From positions 7,626,001 to 7,690,000 of the forward strand of contig NZ_CP108055.1 in assembly GCF_036174265.1 (NCBI RefSeq): a stretch of 64,000 nucleotides of DNA. Reading direction: 5' to 3'. The notes under the pieces are model-generated. The model searched no databases. It had not been told where the DNA came from and saw nothing but the letters and a program-made list of their open reading frames with translations. Positions within the stretch are counted from its first letter, which is position 1; each line of letters opens with the position of its first letter. The position numbers and the translations under genes were made by a program. The stretch comes from Streptomyces sp. NBC_00285 (GTDB lineage Bacteria; Actinomycetota; Actinomycetes; Streptomycetales; Streptomycetaceae). Below are positions 18,950 to 28,730 of the stretch, in pieces.

Positions 18950-20500
18950 GTGTTCGATACTCTTTCCGATCGCCTCTCAGCGACTTTCAAGAACCTGCGC
19001 GGCAAGGGACGGCTCTCCGAGGCGGATATCGACGCCACCGCGCGCGAGATCCGTATCGCCCTGCTCGAAGCGGACGTGGCCCTTCCCGTAGTTCGCGCGT
19101 TCATCAAGAACGTCAAGGAGCGTGCCCTCGGCGCCGAGGTCTCCGGTTCGCAGTACCCCGCCCAGCGGGTCCTCGACATCGTCAACGAAGAGCTGGTCAC
19201 CATCCTGGGCGGCCAGACCCGCCGCCTGCGCTTCGCCAAGCAGCCCCCGACCGTGATCATGCTCGCGGGTCTGCAGGGCGCCGGTAAGACCACCCTCGCG
19301 GGCAAGCTCGCCAAGCACCTCAAGGACGAGGGCCACTCGCCGCTTCTGGTCGCCGCCGACCTCCAGCGCCCGAACGCGGTCACCCAGCTGAGCGTCGTCG
19401 CCGAGCGTGCGGGCGTGGCCGTCTTCGCCCCGGAGCCGGGCAACGGCGTGGGCGACCCGGTCAAGGTCGCCAAGGACTCCGTCCAGCACGCCAGGACCAA
19501 GGTCCACGACATCGTCATCGTGGACACCGCCGGCCGCCTCGGCATCGACCAGGACATGATGCGGCAGGCCGCGGACATCCGGGACGCGGTCTCGCCCGAC
19601 GAGATCCTCTTCGTCGTCGACGCGATGATCGGCCAGGACGCCGTCAACACGGCGGAGGCCTTCCGTGACGGCGTCGGCTTCGACGGCGTGGTCCTCTCCA
19701 AGCTCGACGGTGACGCCCGCGGTGGTGCGGCCCTGTCGATCGCCTCGGTCACCGGCAAGCCGATCATGTTCGCGTCGAACGGCGAGAAGCTGGAGGACTT
19801 CGACGTCTTCCACCCGGACCGGATGGCGTCCCGCATCCTCGACCTGGGTGACCTGGCCACCCTGTTCGAGAAGGCGCAGAAGGAGTTCAGCGAGGAAGAG
19901 GCCGCCAAGATGGCCTCCAAGCTCGCCTCCAAGAAGGGCCAGGACTTCACGCTCGACGACTTCCTGGCCCAGATGGAGCAGGTCAGGAAGATGGGCAGCA
20001 TCAGCAAGCTGCTCGGCATGATGCCCGGCATGGGCCAGATCAAGGAACAGATCGCCAACATCGACGAGCGGGACGTCGACCGTACGGCCGCCATCATCAA
20101 GTCGATGACCCCGGCCGAGCGCCAGGACGCGACGATCATCAACGGCTCCCGCCGCGCCCGTATCGCCAAGGGTTCCGGCGTCGAGGTCAGTGCCGTGAAG
20201 GGCCTGGTCGAGCGGTTCTTCGAGGCCCGCAAGATGATGTCCCGCATGGCCCAGGGCGGCGGAATGCCGGGGATGCCGGGGATGCCGGGCATGGGTGGCG
20301 GTCCCGGCCGCTCCAAGAAGCAGCCCAAGCAGGCCAAGGGCAAGCAGCGTTCCGGCAACCCGATGAAGCGCAGGCAGCAGGAGCAGGAGGAGGCCGCACG
20401 CAAGGCCGCCGGTGCCCAGGGCGGGGCCTTCGGTGTGCCCGGCCAGCAGGCGCCGCAGGACTTCGAGCTGCCCGACGAGTTCAAGAAGTTCATGGGCTGA
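18950..20500 (+). CDS. ffh: Signal recognition particle GTPase Ffh
   Basis: A 516-residue SRP54 protein that binds signal sequences and 4.5S RNA and hands ribosomes to FtsY. GTG 18950 gives the standard N domain (FDTLSDRLSATFKNLRGKG). G domain: G1 GLQGAGKTT (~106-114), DTAGRLGID, SKLDGDARGG. The M domain follows with the RNA-binding residues in SRRARIAKGSG. The tail is longer than in E. coli and has a MPGMPGMPGMG Met-Gly run plus a basic Lys/Gln stretch, as usual in actinobacteria. No convincing ffs RNA gene is adjacent. Confidence 0.97.
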   Translation: MFDTLSDRLSATFKNLRGKGRLSEADIDATAREIRIALLEADVALPVVRAFIKNVKERALGAEVSGSQYPAQRVLDIVNEELVTILGGQTRRLRFAKQPPTVIMLAGLQGAGKTTLAGKLAKHLKDEGHSPLLVAADLQRPNAVTQLSVVAERAGVAVFAPEPGNGVGDPVKVAKDSVQHARTKVHDIVIVDTAGRLGIDQDMMRQAADIRDAVSPDEILFVVDAMIGQDAVNTAEAFRDGVGFDGVVLSKLDGDARGGAALSIASVTGKPIMFASNGEKLEDFDVFHPDRMASRILDLGDLATLFEKAQKEFSEEEAAKMASKLASKKGQDFTLDDFLAQMEQVRKMGSISKLLGMMPGMGQIKEQIANIDERDVDRTAAIIKSMTPAERQDATIINGSRRARIAKGSGVEVSAVKGLVERFFEARKMMSRMAQGGGMPGMPGMPGMGGGPGRSKKQPKQAKGKQRSGNPMKRRQQEQEEAARKAAGAQGGAFGVPGQQAPQDFELPDEFKKFMG

Positions 20501-20559
20501 GCAGGACCGCGTTCATCTCTGCGTGTGCCGGGGGTTGGTCCATGTCGTAACGTCCGGAT

Positions 20560-22500
20560 ATGACCAACCCCGCCCCGCCGCGCAAGTCTCCCGAACAGCC
20601 CTGGCGCACCGAGGGGACCCCCGAGGAGCCGCCGAAGCCGCCGTCGGGCGGGCGCCGGCCGCGCGGCGGCTGGTGGAGCCTGATCGTCACCGCGCTGGTC
20701 GTGTACCTGATCGCCAACCTCGTGCTGTCCTTCTTCAACGAGGGCGACGAGCCGACGATCTCCTACACGGAGTTCAGCAAGCAGGTCGACGCCGGCAACG
20801 TCAGCAAGATCTACGCCAAGGGCGACGCGATCCAGGGCCAGCTCAGGAAGAAGCAGGACAACCCCGAGGGCGACGGCAGCTACACCAAGTTCAGCACCGA
20901 GCGGCCGACCTTCGCGGACGACCAGCTCTGGCAGGACCTGACCAAGCACGGCGTCACGGTCACCGCCGAGCCGGTCGTCCAGCACCGCAGTTTCCTGGCC
21001 AACCTGCTGATCTCCCTGGCCCCCATGCTGCTGCTGGTCGTGCTGTGGATCTTCATCGCGCGGCGGATGAGCGCGGGGATGGGCGGCGCGGGCGGCATGC
21101 TCGGCCGCAAGGCGCCGCCCAAGCCGGTCGAGCTGGAGGAAGGCACGAAGCGCACCACCTTCGAGGACGTGGCCGGCATCGACGAGGTCGAGGGCGAGCT
21201 CAACGACGTCGTCGACTTCCTGAAGAACCCGGACGCGTACCGCAGGATGGGCGCCAAGATGCCGCGCGGCGTGCTCCTCGCGGGCCCGCCCGGCACCGGA
21301 AAGACCCTGCTCGCGCGGGCCGTGGCCGGTGAGGCGGGCGTGCCCTTCTTCTCGGCCTCCGCGTCCGAGTTCATCGAGATGATCGTCGGCGTCGGAGCCT
21401 CACGCGTGCGTGAGCTCTTCGCCGAGGCCCGCAAGGTGGCACCGTCGATCATCTTCATCGACGAGATCGACACCATCGGCCGAGCCCGCGGCGGCGGCTC
21501 CGGCATGGGCGGCCACGACGAGCGCGAACAGACCCTCAACCAGATCCTGACCGAGATGGACGGCTTCTCGGGCTCGGAGGGCGTCATCGTCATCGCGGCC
21601 ACCAACCGCGCCGACGTCCTGGACCCGGCCCTGACCCGCCCCGGCCGCTTCGACCGGGTGGTCATGGTCTCGCCCCCGGACCGCGGTGGCCGCGAGGCGA
21701 TCCTGGAGATCCACACCCGCGAGATCCCGCTCGCCGACGACGTCGACCTCGCCCAGGTCGCCCGTACGACCCCGGGCATGACCGGCGCCGAACTGGCCAA
21801 CCTCGCCAACGAGGCCGCCCTGCTCGCCGTCAAGCGCCAGCAGGAGAGGGTTACCCAGGCCGACCTCTCGGAAGCCCTGGAGAAGGTCCAACTGGGCGCC
21901 GAACGGCCCCTGGTGATGCCCGAGGAGGAGCGGCGCAGGACGGCGTACCACGAGAGCGGACACGCCCTCCTCGGCATGCTCCAGCCCGGCGCCGACCCCG
22001 TCCGCAAGATCACCATCGTCCCGCGCGGGAGGGCGCTCGGCGTCACGCTCTCGACACCGGACGCGGACAAGTACGCGTACACCGAGGAGTACCTGCGCGG
22101 CCGGATCATCGGCGCGCTCGGCGGTATGGCGGCCGAGCAGGTCGTCTACGGCGTCATCACGACCGGCGCGGAGAGCGACCTCGAACAGGTCACCAACATC
22201 GCGCGCGGGATGGTCGCCCGCTGGGGGATGAGCGAGCGGGTGGGACGGCTGTCCGCCCTCCCGGGCGACGCGCAACAGGCGTACGGCCTCGCCGCCGCGC
22301 CCCAGACCCTCGACGTGATCGACGGCGAGATGCGACGGATCGTCGACGAGTGCTACGAGGAGGCGTGCCGCCGGCTCACCGAGCACCGGGGCCAACTGGA
22401 CGCGCTCGCGCAGGCCCTGCTGGCGAACGAGACGCTGGAGGAGGCGGACGCGTACCGCATCGCCGGGGTCACGCGGCTGAGGAAGGACACGGAGTCCTAG
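20560..22500 (+). CDS. ftsH: ATP-dependent zinc metalloprotease FtsH (second-type paralogue)
   Basis: A 646-residue membrane AAA+ protease. Membrane helices lie at residues ~38-58 ([19 protein letters not shown]) and ~148-168 ([19 protein letters not shown]) with an extracytoplasmic loop between. AAA module: Walker A GPPGTGKT (~243-250), Walker [30 protein letters not shown]. The zinc protease site HESGH is near residue 465. The acidic/proline-rich N-terminus differs from the classical FtsH. Its 3' end overlaps the convergent methyltransferase by 4 bp (CTAG), so both stop codons are TAG in one palindrome. Confidence 0.95.
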   Translation: MTNPAPPRKSPEQPWRTEGTPEEPPKPPSGGRRPRGGWWSLIVTALVVYLIANLVLSFFNEGDEPTISYTEFSKQVDAGNVSKIYAKGDAIQGQLRKKQDNPEGDGSYTKFSTERPTFADDQLWQDLTKHGVTVTAEPVVQHRSFLANLLISLAPMLLLVVLWIFIARRMSAGMGGAGGMLGRKAPPKPVELEEGTKRTTFEDVAGIDEVEGELNDVVDFLKNPDAYRRMGAKMPRGVLLAGPPGTGKTLLARAVAGEAGVPFFSASASEFIEMIVGVGASRVRELFAEARKVAPSIIFIDEIDTIGRARGGGSGMGGHDEREQTLNQILTEMDGFSGSEGVIVIAATNRADVLDPALTRPGRFDRVVMVSPPDRGGREAILEIHTREIPLADDVDLAQVARTTPGMTGAELANLANEAALLAVKRQQERVTQADLSEALEKVQLGAERPLVMPEEERRRTAYHESGHALLGMLQPGADPVRKITIVPRGRALGVTLSTPDADKYAYTEEYLRGRIIGALGGMAAEQVVYGVITTGAESDLEQVTNIARGMVARWGMSERVGRLSALPGDAQQAYGLAAAPQTLDVIDGEMRRIVDECYEEACRRLTEHRGQLDALAQALLANETLEEADAYRIAGVTRLRKDTES

Positions 22501-23351
22501 GGGACGCGCGCGATCAGATAGCGGAAGACGTTCGGCATCCACACCGTGCCGTCCCGGCGCTGATACGGATGCAGGGCTTCCGCCACCTCCTTGTCCACCT
22601 GGGCCTGGTCGGTCGCCGCGATCGCCGCGTCGAACAGCCCCGTCGACAGCAGCCCCTTGAGGGCGCTGTCGAGACCGGAGTACCCGAAGGGACAGGCCAC
22701 CCGTCCCGAGCCGTCGGGCCTGAGGCCGGCCCGCTGGGCGACCTCCTCCAGGTCGTCGCGCCGGGCCGGGCGCCAACTGCCGTTGCTGCGCAGCGGATCC
22801 GCCAGCTTGGTGGCCACCCGCAGGACGGTGGACGTGGCGCACCGCTCCGGCGGACCCCAGCCGGCGAGCACCACGGGCGCCCCTCGTCCGGCGAGCGGTG
22901 TCGCCGAGGTGAGCAGCTCCCCGAGCCCCTCCGAGTCGCCCGCGAGACAGCCGATCGGCTCGAAGGCGGTCACGAGGGTGTACGGGGGTGCCGCTAACGC
23001 GGCGTTCTCGACCGGTCCGTCGACGAGCCGGGTGCCGGTACGCGTGCGCGTGGCCCGGGTCTCCGGCTGCAGCCGCTCCCGCGCGAGAGCCAGCCGCTCG
23101 GGACGGGAAGACTCGACGCCGGCGACTGTCGCGCCCCGAGCGGCGGCCATCAGCAGGGCGAGGCCGCTGCCGCAGCCGAGGCCCAACAGCCGGGTCGCCG
23201 GGCCCACTTCGAGTCGCTCGTAGGCGGCCTCGTACAGCGGAACCAGCATCCGCTCCTGGATCTCCGACCAGTCACGCGCGCGTGCACCGAGGTCCGTACG
23301 GGACGCATCTGCCGTCCGGGACAGGTGCTGCCGCACGAGCGTAGGTGTCAT
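22497..23351 (-). CDS. Class I SAM-dependent methyltransferase
   Basis: A 284-residue protein from ATG 23351 (MTPTLVRQHLSRTADASR). The SAM-binding motif I is LLGLGCGSGLALLMAAARGA at ~61-80 and the acidic loop of motif II is VAGVESS. Both are normal for Rossmann-fold methyltransferases, although the usual D/E-x-GxGxG begins GLGCGSG here. The substrate is unknown. The gene converges on ftsH and reads away from proS. Confidence 0.82.
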   Translation of the reverse strand: MTPTLVRQHLSRTADASRTDLGARARDWSEIQERMLVPLYEAAYERLEVGPATRLLGLGCGSGLALLMAAARGATVAGVESSRPERLALARERLQPETRATRTRTGTRLVDGPVENAALAAPPYTLVTAFEPIGCLAGDSEGLGELLTSATPLAGRGAPVVLAGWGPPERCATSTVLRVATKLADPLRSNGSWRPARRDDLEEVAQRAGLRPDGSGRVACPFGYSGLDSALKGLLSTGLFDAAIAATDQAQVDKEVAEALHPYQRRDGTVWMPNVFRYLIARVP

Positions 23352-23547
23352 GGATAAGCGCCCCAATCCGAGAGTTGTCTCTGTGCCCGATTACGTAGAC
23401 CCCGTGACGTGCGCTCGCACTTCCCCCGTATGTCAGGTAACTCCGCACTCGACCGCTCGTCCAGAGGCTGAAGGGCCCGGCTTGTGGGTTGGCTGTGCGA
23501 CAGAAAAGAATTCACATGTCGGCAACGTGGGCCCGTAGCATCCCGTC

Positions 23548-24963
23548 ATGGCAAAAGCACCTGTTCTCACGCCCCGGGCGGACGACTTTCCGCGCTGGTA
23601 CCAGGACCTGGTCGGCAAGGCCGAACTGGCCGACAACGGTCCGGTGCGCGGCACCATGGTCATCCGACCGTACGGGTACGGGCTGTGGGAGCGGATGCAG
23701 GCCGAGATGGACGCCCGCATCAAGGAGACGGGTGCCCAGAACGCGTACTTCCCGCTGCTGATCCCTCAGTCGTACCTCACCCGTGAGGCCGACCACGTCG
23801 AGGGCTTCGCGCCCGAACTCGCGGTGGTCACCCACGGCGGCGGCAAGGAACTCGAGGAGCCCGCCGTCGTCCGCCCCACCTCCGAGATGATCATCAACGA
23901 CTATTTCGCGAAGTGGGTGCAGAGCTACCGCGATCTGCCCCTGTTGATCAACCAGTGGGCGAACGTGGTGCGTTGGGAGCTCCGGCCCCGGCTCTTCCTG
24001 AGGACGTCGGAGTTCCTGTGGCAGGAGGGCCACACCGCGCACGCCACCAGGGAGGACGCCCGCGCGTTCGCCTCCCGCATCCACCGGCAGGTCTACGAGG
24101 ACTTCATGAGAGACGTCCTCGCCATGGACGTCGTCGCCGGCCGCAAGACCGTCAAGGAGCGCTTCGCCGGAGCCGTCAACACCCTCACGCTCGAAGGCAT
24201 GATGGGCGACGGCAAGGCCCTCCAGATGGCCACCAGCCATGAGCTGGGCCAGAACTTCGCCAAGGCCTTCAACACCTCGTACCTGTCGAAGGAGGGCACC
24301 CAGGAACTCGTCTGGCAGACCTCCTGGGGTTCGACCACCCGCATGATCGGCGCCCTCGTGATGATGCACGGCGACGACAACGGCCTCCGGGTCCCGCCGC
24401 GGCTGGCGCAGATCCAGGTGGTGGTTCTGGCCATCAAGGGCGACGAACCGGTTCTGGCCAAGGTCCGCGACATCGCCGCCCGGCTGAAGGCGGCGGGCCT
24501 GCGCGTCCACGTCGACGACCGCACCGACACCCCCTTCGGCCGCCGCGCGGTCGACTGGGAGCTCAAGGGTGTACCGGTCCGCGTCGAGGTCGGGCCCCGT
24601 GACCTGGAGAACGGCACCGCGATGGTGGTGCGCCGGATTCCGGGAGGCAAGGAGGCGGTCGCCGTCGACGATCTCGTACGCCTGCTCCCCGCCGCCCTCG
24701 AGGAGGACCAGGCGCTGCTGCTGGCCCAGTCCCGCGAGCGCCGCGAGTCCCGTACGGCCGACGTGTCGACCTACGAGGAAGCCGTCGAGGTCGCCGTCGC
24801 CGGCGGCTGGGCGCGGATCCCGTGGGCCACCCTCGGCACAGAAGGCGAGGCCAGGCTGGCCGCGCACGCGGTGACCGTACGGTGTCTGGTCGCGGACGAC
24901 GGGTCGGTGCCGGGAACCGACGACGCCCCCGGTAACGTCGCAGTGGTGGCACGCTCCTACTGA
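23548..24963 (+). CDS. proS: Prolyl-tRNA synthetase, archaeal/eukaryote-like short form
   Basis: A 471-residue class II aminoacyl-tRNA synthetase. Motif 2 is seen in RWELRPRLFLRTSEFLWQEGHTAH, and the third motif in TTRMIGALVMMHGDDNGLRVPPRLAQ. The anticodon-binding domain starts near AQIQVVVLAIKG (~288). It lacks the ~180-residue editing insertion of the common bacterial ProS (~565 aa) and ends in the C-terminal tyrosine typical of the archaeal/eukaryote-like (type 3) enzymes. The cysteines of a C-terminal zinc site are missing. Start ATG 23548 has a weak ribosome site. A bacterial-type proS may exist elsewhere in the genome, making this a second copy. Confidence 0.92.
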   Translation: MAKAPVLTPRADDFPRWYQDLVGKAELADNGPVRGTMVIRPYGYGLWERMQAEMDARIKETGAQNAYFPLLIPQSYLTREADHVEGFAPELAVVTHGGGKELEEPAVVRPTSEMIINDYFAKWVQSYRDLPLLINQWANVVRWELRPRLFLRTSEFLWQEGHTAHATREDARAFASRIHRQVYEDFMRDVLAMDVVAGRKTVKERFAGAVNTLTLEGMMGDGKALQMATSHELGQNFAKAFNTSYLSKEGTQELVWQTSWGSTTRMIGALVMMHGDDNGLRVPPRLAQIQVVVLAIKGDEPVLAKVRDIAARLKAAGLRVHVDDRTDTPFGRRAVDWELKGVPVRVEVGPRDLENGTAMVVRRIPGGKEAVAVDDLVRLLPAALEEDQALLLAQSRERRESRTADVSTYEEAVEVAVAGGWARIPWATLGTEGEARLAAHAVTVRCLVADDGSVPGTDDAPGNVAVVARSY

Positions 24964-25189
24964 GGCAGCGCGCTCCGTCGCGAGAGCGACCGAAACGCCC
25001 CTTGCGCACCCGCCGATCCCAGCGGCCCCGGCGCGTGGACGCGATCTACGTGCCGGGGCGTACCTCACACTACGCACCGGCTTGGTATGAGCTGTGAGGC
25101 TTCTCCGCAGATCAGCGCACCCGCCCTCGTCTCCACGCATCAGCGGCAACTGACGGGTACGTGCAAATTATTTGGGATGGCCCGGAATA

Positions 25190-25215
25190 GGAACACAGGG
25201 GCACTCTGGCTCGTT
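25190..25215 (+). promoter_or_regulatory. ECF-type (sigma-R/sigma-E-like) promoter
   Basis: GGAAC (25190-25194), an 18-bp spacer, then GTT (25213-25215) preceded by C. This fits the Streptomyces sigma-R pattern GGAA(T/C)-N18-(C)GTT. The GTG start at 25224 is only 9 bp past the -10, so the transcript would be leaderless or nearly so. Confidence 0.5.
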
Positions 25216-25223
25216 GTCATTAC

Positions 25224-25826
25224 GTGAGCACGACACAGACACCACCTGTTCTCGCCGCAGAGCTGGCAGAGGCGTGGGCCGACATTCAGCGGTACCACCC
25301 CGAGCTGCCGGACCTTGCCGCGCCAGAGTCCCTGATCGGGGAGTCGTCGTCCGCGTGCGGTCACGAGCTCTCCTTCGAGCGACTGCTTCACGAGGCAGTC
25401 CACGGCATCGCCGCCGCGCGAGGCATTCGCGACACCTCCCGCGCCGGCCGCTACCACAACCGCAGATTCCTCGCGATCGCCGAGGAGATGGGCCTGGACC
25501 ACCCCGAGGAGCCGCACCCCAGCAGTGGCTTCTCGCTGGTCTCGCTCACCCCCGAGGCAAAGCGCCGCTACCGCCCGACCATCGAGCGGCTCCAGCGCGC
25601 CCTCAAGGCCCACACGGCGGCGACCTCCGCCGACACCGCCCGCTCCTTCCGGGGTCCGGCGGCCCGTCACGGCTCCTCCGGAGGCGGAGTCCGGGTCAAG
25701 GCGGTCTGCGACTGCGGCCGCAACGTACGAGTCGTCCCCTCCGTCCTGGCCCAGGCGCCGATCGTCTGCGGGGGCTGCGGGAAACCGTTCCGGATCCCCG
25801 AGATCGTGGGCGCGGCGGCGAGCTGA
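25224..25826 (+). CDS. HEAVH (HExxH)-containing protein with C-terminal zinc ribbon
   Basis: A 200-residue protein with no named family I can assign firmly. Residues ~50-90 read ERLLHEAVHGIAAARGIRDT...GRYHNRRFLAIAEEMGL: an HExxH metalloprotease motif, with a third His in the following YHN, like SprT-type metal-binding proteins. A Ser/Gly linker leads to a C-terminal four-cysteine ribbon CDCGRNVRV...IVCGGCGKPF (~160-190). A zinc-dependent peptidase-like or nucleic-acid-associated protein is a reasonable inference. GTG 25224 sits directly behind an ECF-like promoter, suggesting a leaderless message under oxidative or envelope stress control. A terminator follows. Confidence 0.75.
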   Translation: MSTTQTPPVLAAELAEAWADIQRYHPELPDLAAPESLIGESSSACGHELSFERLLHEAVHGIAAARGIRDTSRAGRYHNRRFLAIAEEMGLDHPEEPHPSSGFSLVSLTPEAKRRYRPTIERLQRALKAHTAATSADTARSFRGPAARHGSSGGGVRVKAVCDCGRNVRVVPSVLAQAPIVCGGCGKPFRIPEIVGAAAS

Positions 25827-25863
25827 GACCGCGGCTGCTCGTGGCAGTCGCGTTCCCTGCCCG

Positions 25864-25890
25864 GGGGCACCCGGAGCGCCGGGTGCCCTT
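25864..25890 (+). terminator. Rho-independent-type terminator
   Basis: Perfect 10-bp stem GGGCACCCGG/CCGGGTGCCC with loop AGCG and a trailing CTT, 38 bp after the HEAVH gene. It separates that gene from the rpsP operon. Confidence 0.75.
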
Positions 25891-26080
25891 CAGGCATGCG
25901 CGTACCCGGCCTCGGTCGGGAGCGAGCCGCAGGGTGTGGCACAATGGCTAGCTGTACTCGACAGCCGCACAGGAACCCTCTCGCCTCCGGCTGACGCGTC
26001 CATCGGGCACTCGGGTACCGCAACCCCACGCGGCAGTCTCGCCGTGCCCAACCACGTCAAAACCAGGAGAACCCACTCCC

Positions 26081-26500
26081 GTGGCAGTCAAGATCAAGCT
26101 GAAGCGTCTGGGCAAGATCCGTTCGCCTCACTACCGCATCGTCGTCGCCGACTCCCGCACCCGTCGTGACGGTCGTGCGATCGAGGAGATCGGCCTGTAC
26201 CACCCGGTGCAGAACCCCTCGCGCATCGAGGTCGACACCGAGCGTGCGCAGTACTGGCTGGGTGTCGGCGCGCAGCCGACCGAGCCGGTTCTCGCCATCC
26301 TCAAGCTGACCGGCGACTGGCAGAAGTTCAAGGGCCTGCCCGCCCCTGCTCCGCTGCTCGTGGCCGCTCCGAAGGCCGCGCGCCCCGTGTTCGACGCCCT
26401 CGGCGGCGAGGACGAGGGCAAGGGTGAGGCCATCACCCAGAAGAAGAAGGCTGAGAAGAAGGACGAGGCTGCCGCCGAGTCCGAGTCGACCGAGGCCTGA
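26081..26500 (+). CDS. rpsP: 30S ribosomal protein S16
   Basis: A 139-residue S16, first gene of the rpsP-khpA-rimM-trmD-rplS operon. The conserved core is at the start: [30 protein letters not shown] (~3-32) and IEEIGLYHP. The C-terminal ~45 residues are a low-complexity Lys/Glu/Ala extension ([19 protein letters not shown]) as usual in actinobacteria. GTG 26081 follows GGAGA. The upstream 250 bp contain the operon promoter; a TGGCACAATGGCTA string near 25938-25951 is the best -10-like segment. Confidence 0.97.
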   Translation: MAVKIKLKRLGKIRSPHYRIVVADSRTRRDGRAIEEIGLYHPVQNPSRIEVDTERAQYWLGVGAQPTEPVLAILKLTGDWQKFKGLPAPAPLLVAAPKAARPVFDALGGEDEGKGEAITQKKKAEKKDEAAAESESTEA

Positions 26501-26502
26501 GC

Positions 26503-26742
26503 ATGCTCGAGGAGGCTCTCGAGCACCTCGTGAAGGGCATCGTCGACAACCCTGACGATGTGCAGGTCGCCTCGCGCGACCTGCGCCGCGGACGGGTGCT
26601 GGAGGTCCGGGTCCACCCGGACGACCTCGGCAAGGTGATCGGCCGCAACGGCCGCACCGCACGCGCCCTGCGCACCGTCGTGGGCGCCATCGGCGGCCGT
26701 GGTGTCCGCGTCGACCTCGTCGACGTCGACCACGTCCGCTGA
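26503..26742 (+). CDS. khpA: KH-domain RNA-binding protein KhpA
   Basis: A 79-residue single KH domain. The GxxG loop is seen in [14 protein letters not shown] (~46-59). In other bacteria KhpA binds RNA together with KhpB/Jag and influences cell division and envelope synthesis. It begins 3 bp after the rpsP stop and lies between rpsP and rimM, the standard actinobacterial place. Confidence 0.93.
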   Translation: MLEEALEHLVKGIVDNPDDVQVASRDLRRGRVLEVRVHPDDLGKVIGRNGRTARALRTVVGAIGGRGVRVDLVDVDHVR

Positions 26743-26824
26743 CGCAACGCAGCACCGGCTCGGGCCGGGGAGGGCCGATGGGCCGTCCCCGGCCCGTAGT
26801 CGTACCTACAGGAGATCAAGCACA

Positions 26825-27370
26825 GTGCAGCTGGTAGTCGCTCGCATCGGCCGCGCCCACGGGATCAAGGGCGAGGTCACCGTTGAGGTCCGCACCGACG
26901 AGCCGGAGCTGCGGCTCGGGCCCGGTGCCGTACTGCTCACGGACCCCGCCGCCACGGGCCCCCTCACCATCGAGACGGGCCGCGTCCACAGTGGTCGCCT
27001 CCTTCTGCGCTTCGAGGGCGTGAAGGACCGCACCGGCGCCGAGGCGCTGCGCAACACCCTCCTGATCGCCGAGGTGGACCCGGAGGAGCTCCCCGAGGAG
27101 GAGGGCGAGTACTACGACCACCAGCTGATGGACCTGGACGTGGTCACCGCGGACGGCGTCGAGGTCGGACGGATCACCGAGATCTCGCATCTGCCCTCCC
27201 AGGACCTCTTCATCGTCGAGCGGCCCGACGGCAGCGAGGTGCTCATCCCCTTCGTGGAGGAGATCGTCAGCGAGATCGACCTGGAGGCGCAGCGTGCGGT
27301 CATCACGCCCCCGCCCGGGTTGATCGACGACCAGGCGGAGATCGCGTCGACCAGGGAAGACGACGCATGA
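26825..27370 (+). CDS. rimM: Ribosome maturation factor RimM
   Basis: A 181-residue 30S assembly factor that binds S19 and helps process 16S rRNA. GTG 26825 gives the normal start [17 protein letters not shown] and is preceded by AGGAG; the frame is open further upstream without support. The N-terminal RimM beta-barrel is followed by the PRC-barrel ([16 protein letters not shown] ... LFIVERPDG ... LIPFVEEIV). It ends in an ATGA overlap with trmD. Confidence 0.96.
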   Translation: MQLVVARIGRAHGIKGEVTVEVRTDEPELRLGPGAVLLTDPAATGPLTIETGRVHSGRLLLRFEGVKDRTGAEALRNTLLIAEVDPEELPEEEGEYYDHQLMDLDVVTADGVEVGRITEISHLPSQDLFIVERPDGSEVLIPFVEEIVSEIDLEAQRAVITPPPGLIDDQAEIASTREDDA

Positions 27371-28200
27371 GGCTCGACGTCGTCACCATCTTCCCGGAGT
27401 ACCTCGACCCCCTGAACGTCTCCCTCGTCGGCAAGGCACGCGCGCGTGGACAGCTGAACGTGCGGATCCACGACCTGCGCGCGTGGACGTACGACCGCCA
27501 CAACACCGTCGACGACACCCCGTACGGCGGCGGCCCCGGCATGGTCATGAAGACCGGCCCCTGGGGCGAGGCGCTGGACTCGGCGCTCGCGGACGGATAC
27601 GAGTCGGGCTCCCACACACCCGCCCTCGTCGTCCCCACCCCGAGCGGCCGCCCCTTCACCCAGGAACTCGCCGTCGAGCTCTCCGAGCTTCCCTGGCTGG
27701 TCTTCGCGCCCGCGCGCTACGAGGGCATCGACCGCCGGGTCATCGACGAGTACGCCACCAGGATGCCCGTCTTCGAGGTGTCCATCGGTGACTACGTCCT
27801 CGCCGGCGGCGAGGCGGCCGTACTGGTGATCACGGAGGCGGTGGCCCGACTGCTGCCCGGAGTCCTCGGCAACGCCGAGTCGCACCAGGACGACTCCTTC
27901 GCGCCCGGCGCCATGGCCAACCTCCTGGAGGGGCCCGTCTACACCAAGCCGCCCGAGTGGCGCGGCCGCGGCATCCCGGACGTGCTGCTCAGCGGGCACC
28001 ACGGCAAGATCGCCCGCTGGCGCCGTGACGAGGCCCTCAGGCGTACGGCGGCCCACCGGCCCGACCTGATCGAGCGCTGCGATCCCAAGGGCTTCGACAA
28101 GAAGGACCGCGAGATGCTCTCCATCCTTGGCTGGGCGCCGGACCCGGCGGGGGAGCCGTACGGCCGATTTTGGCGCAGGCCGGAAGGCATGGGAGACTAG
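27367..28200 (+). CDS. trmD: tRNA (guanine37-N1)-methyltransferase TrmD
   Basis: A 277-residue SPOUT methyltransferase making m1G37, which prevents frameshifting. Seen: [16 protein letters not shown] start, [10 protein letters not shown], and the trefoil-knot segment [30 protein letters not shown] (~138-167), which binds SAM. The C-terminal domain has [21 protein letters not shown]. It is translationally coupled to rimM. Length is ~20-30 residues longer than the E. coli enzyme, as in other streptomycetes. Confidence 0.97.
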   Translation: MRLDVVTIFPEYLDPLNVSLVGKARARGQLNVRIHDLRAWTYDRHNTVDDTPYGGGPGMVMKTGPWGEALDSALADGYESGSHTPALVVPTPSGRPFTQELAVELSELPWLVFAPARYEGIDRRVIDEYATRMPVFEVSIGDYVLAGGEAAVLVITEAVARLLPGVLGNAESHQDDSFAPGAMANLLEGPVYTKPPEWRGRGIPDVLLSGHHGKIARWRRDEALRRTAAHRPDLIERCDPKGFDKKDREMLSILGWAPDPAGEPYGRFWRRPEGMGD

Positions 28201-28222
28201 GACGCTGTCGTGCGTCGTCCGG

Positions 28223-28249
28223 CGTGCGCCCCTGCCACAGGGGGACACG
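28223..28249 (+). other. Hairpin between trmD and rplS
   Basis: Stem CCCCTG/CAGGGG with loop CCA, extended by CGTG/CACG after an internal loop. It lies within the 134-bp trmD-rplS gap and may be an attenuator or an RNA-processing signal that lets rplS be expressed separately. Confidence 0.4.
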
Positions 28250-28334
28250 ACGCCCGCCCCGACACGGACAGCATCCTCACGAAACACCTAACTACCGCCT
28301 ATGACCTGTGGCATGGGTGAAGAAAGCAGATGAA

Positions 28335-28685
28335 ATGTCCCACCTGCTCGACTCCGTCGACGCCGCGTCGCTGCGCAGCGACGTCCCCGCGTTCCGCCCG
28401 GGTGACACCGTCAACGTCCACGTCCGCGTCATCGAGGGCAACCGCTCCCGTGTGCAGCAGTTCAAGGGCGTAGTCATCCGTCGCCAGGGCGCCGGTGTCC
28501 GTGAGACCTTCACGGTCCGCAAGGTCTCGTTCTCCGTCGGCGTCGAGCGCACCTTCCCGGTGCACACCCCGATCGTCGAGAAGATCGAGCTGGTCAGCCG
28601 CGGTGACGTGCGTCGCGCCAAGCTGTACTACCTGCGCGAGCTCCGCGGCAAGGCCGCGAAGATCAAGGAGAAGCGCGACAGGTAA
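28335..28685 (+). CDS. rplS: 50S ribosomal protein L19
   Basis: A 116-residue L19 starting at ATG 28335 ([14 protein letters not shown]). Conserved blocks are [27 protein letters not shown], the ETFTVRKVS strand and the C-terminal basic [22 protein letters not shown]19 sits at the 30S-50S interface. It is followed after 45 bp by the signal peptidase cluster. Confidence 0.97.
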   Translation: MSHLLDSVDAASLRSDVPAFRPGDTVNVHVRVIEGNRSRVQQFKGVVIRRQGAGVRETFTVRKVSFSVGVERTFPVHTPIVEKIELVSRGDVRRAKLYYLRELRGKAAKIKEKRDR

Positions 28686-28730
28686 GCGCTTTTCGGGCGT
28701 CACAGCGGGGCCGGATAGCATCTGGCCCCG

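Noticed and set aside
20490..20738. Small minus-strand open frames around ftsH and ffh
   Set aside because: They overlap well-supported genes in other frames and have no ribosome sites or motifs.
23367..23547. T-box leader before proS
   Set aside because: The conserved T-box sequence and specifier-loop structure could not be found in the short upstream region.
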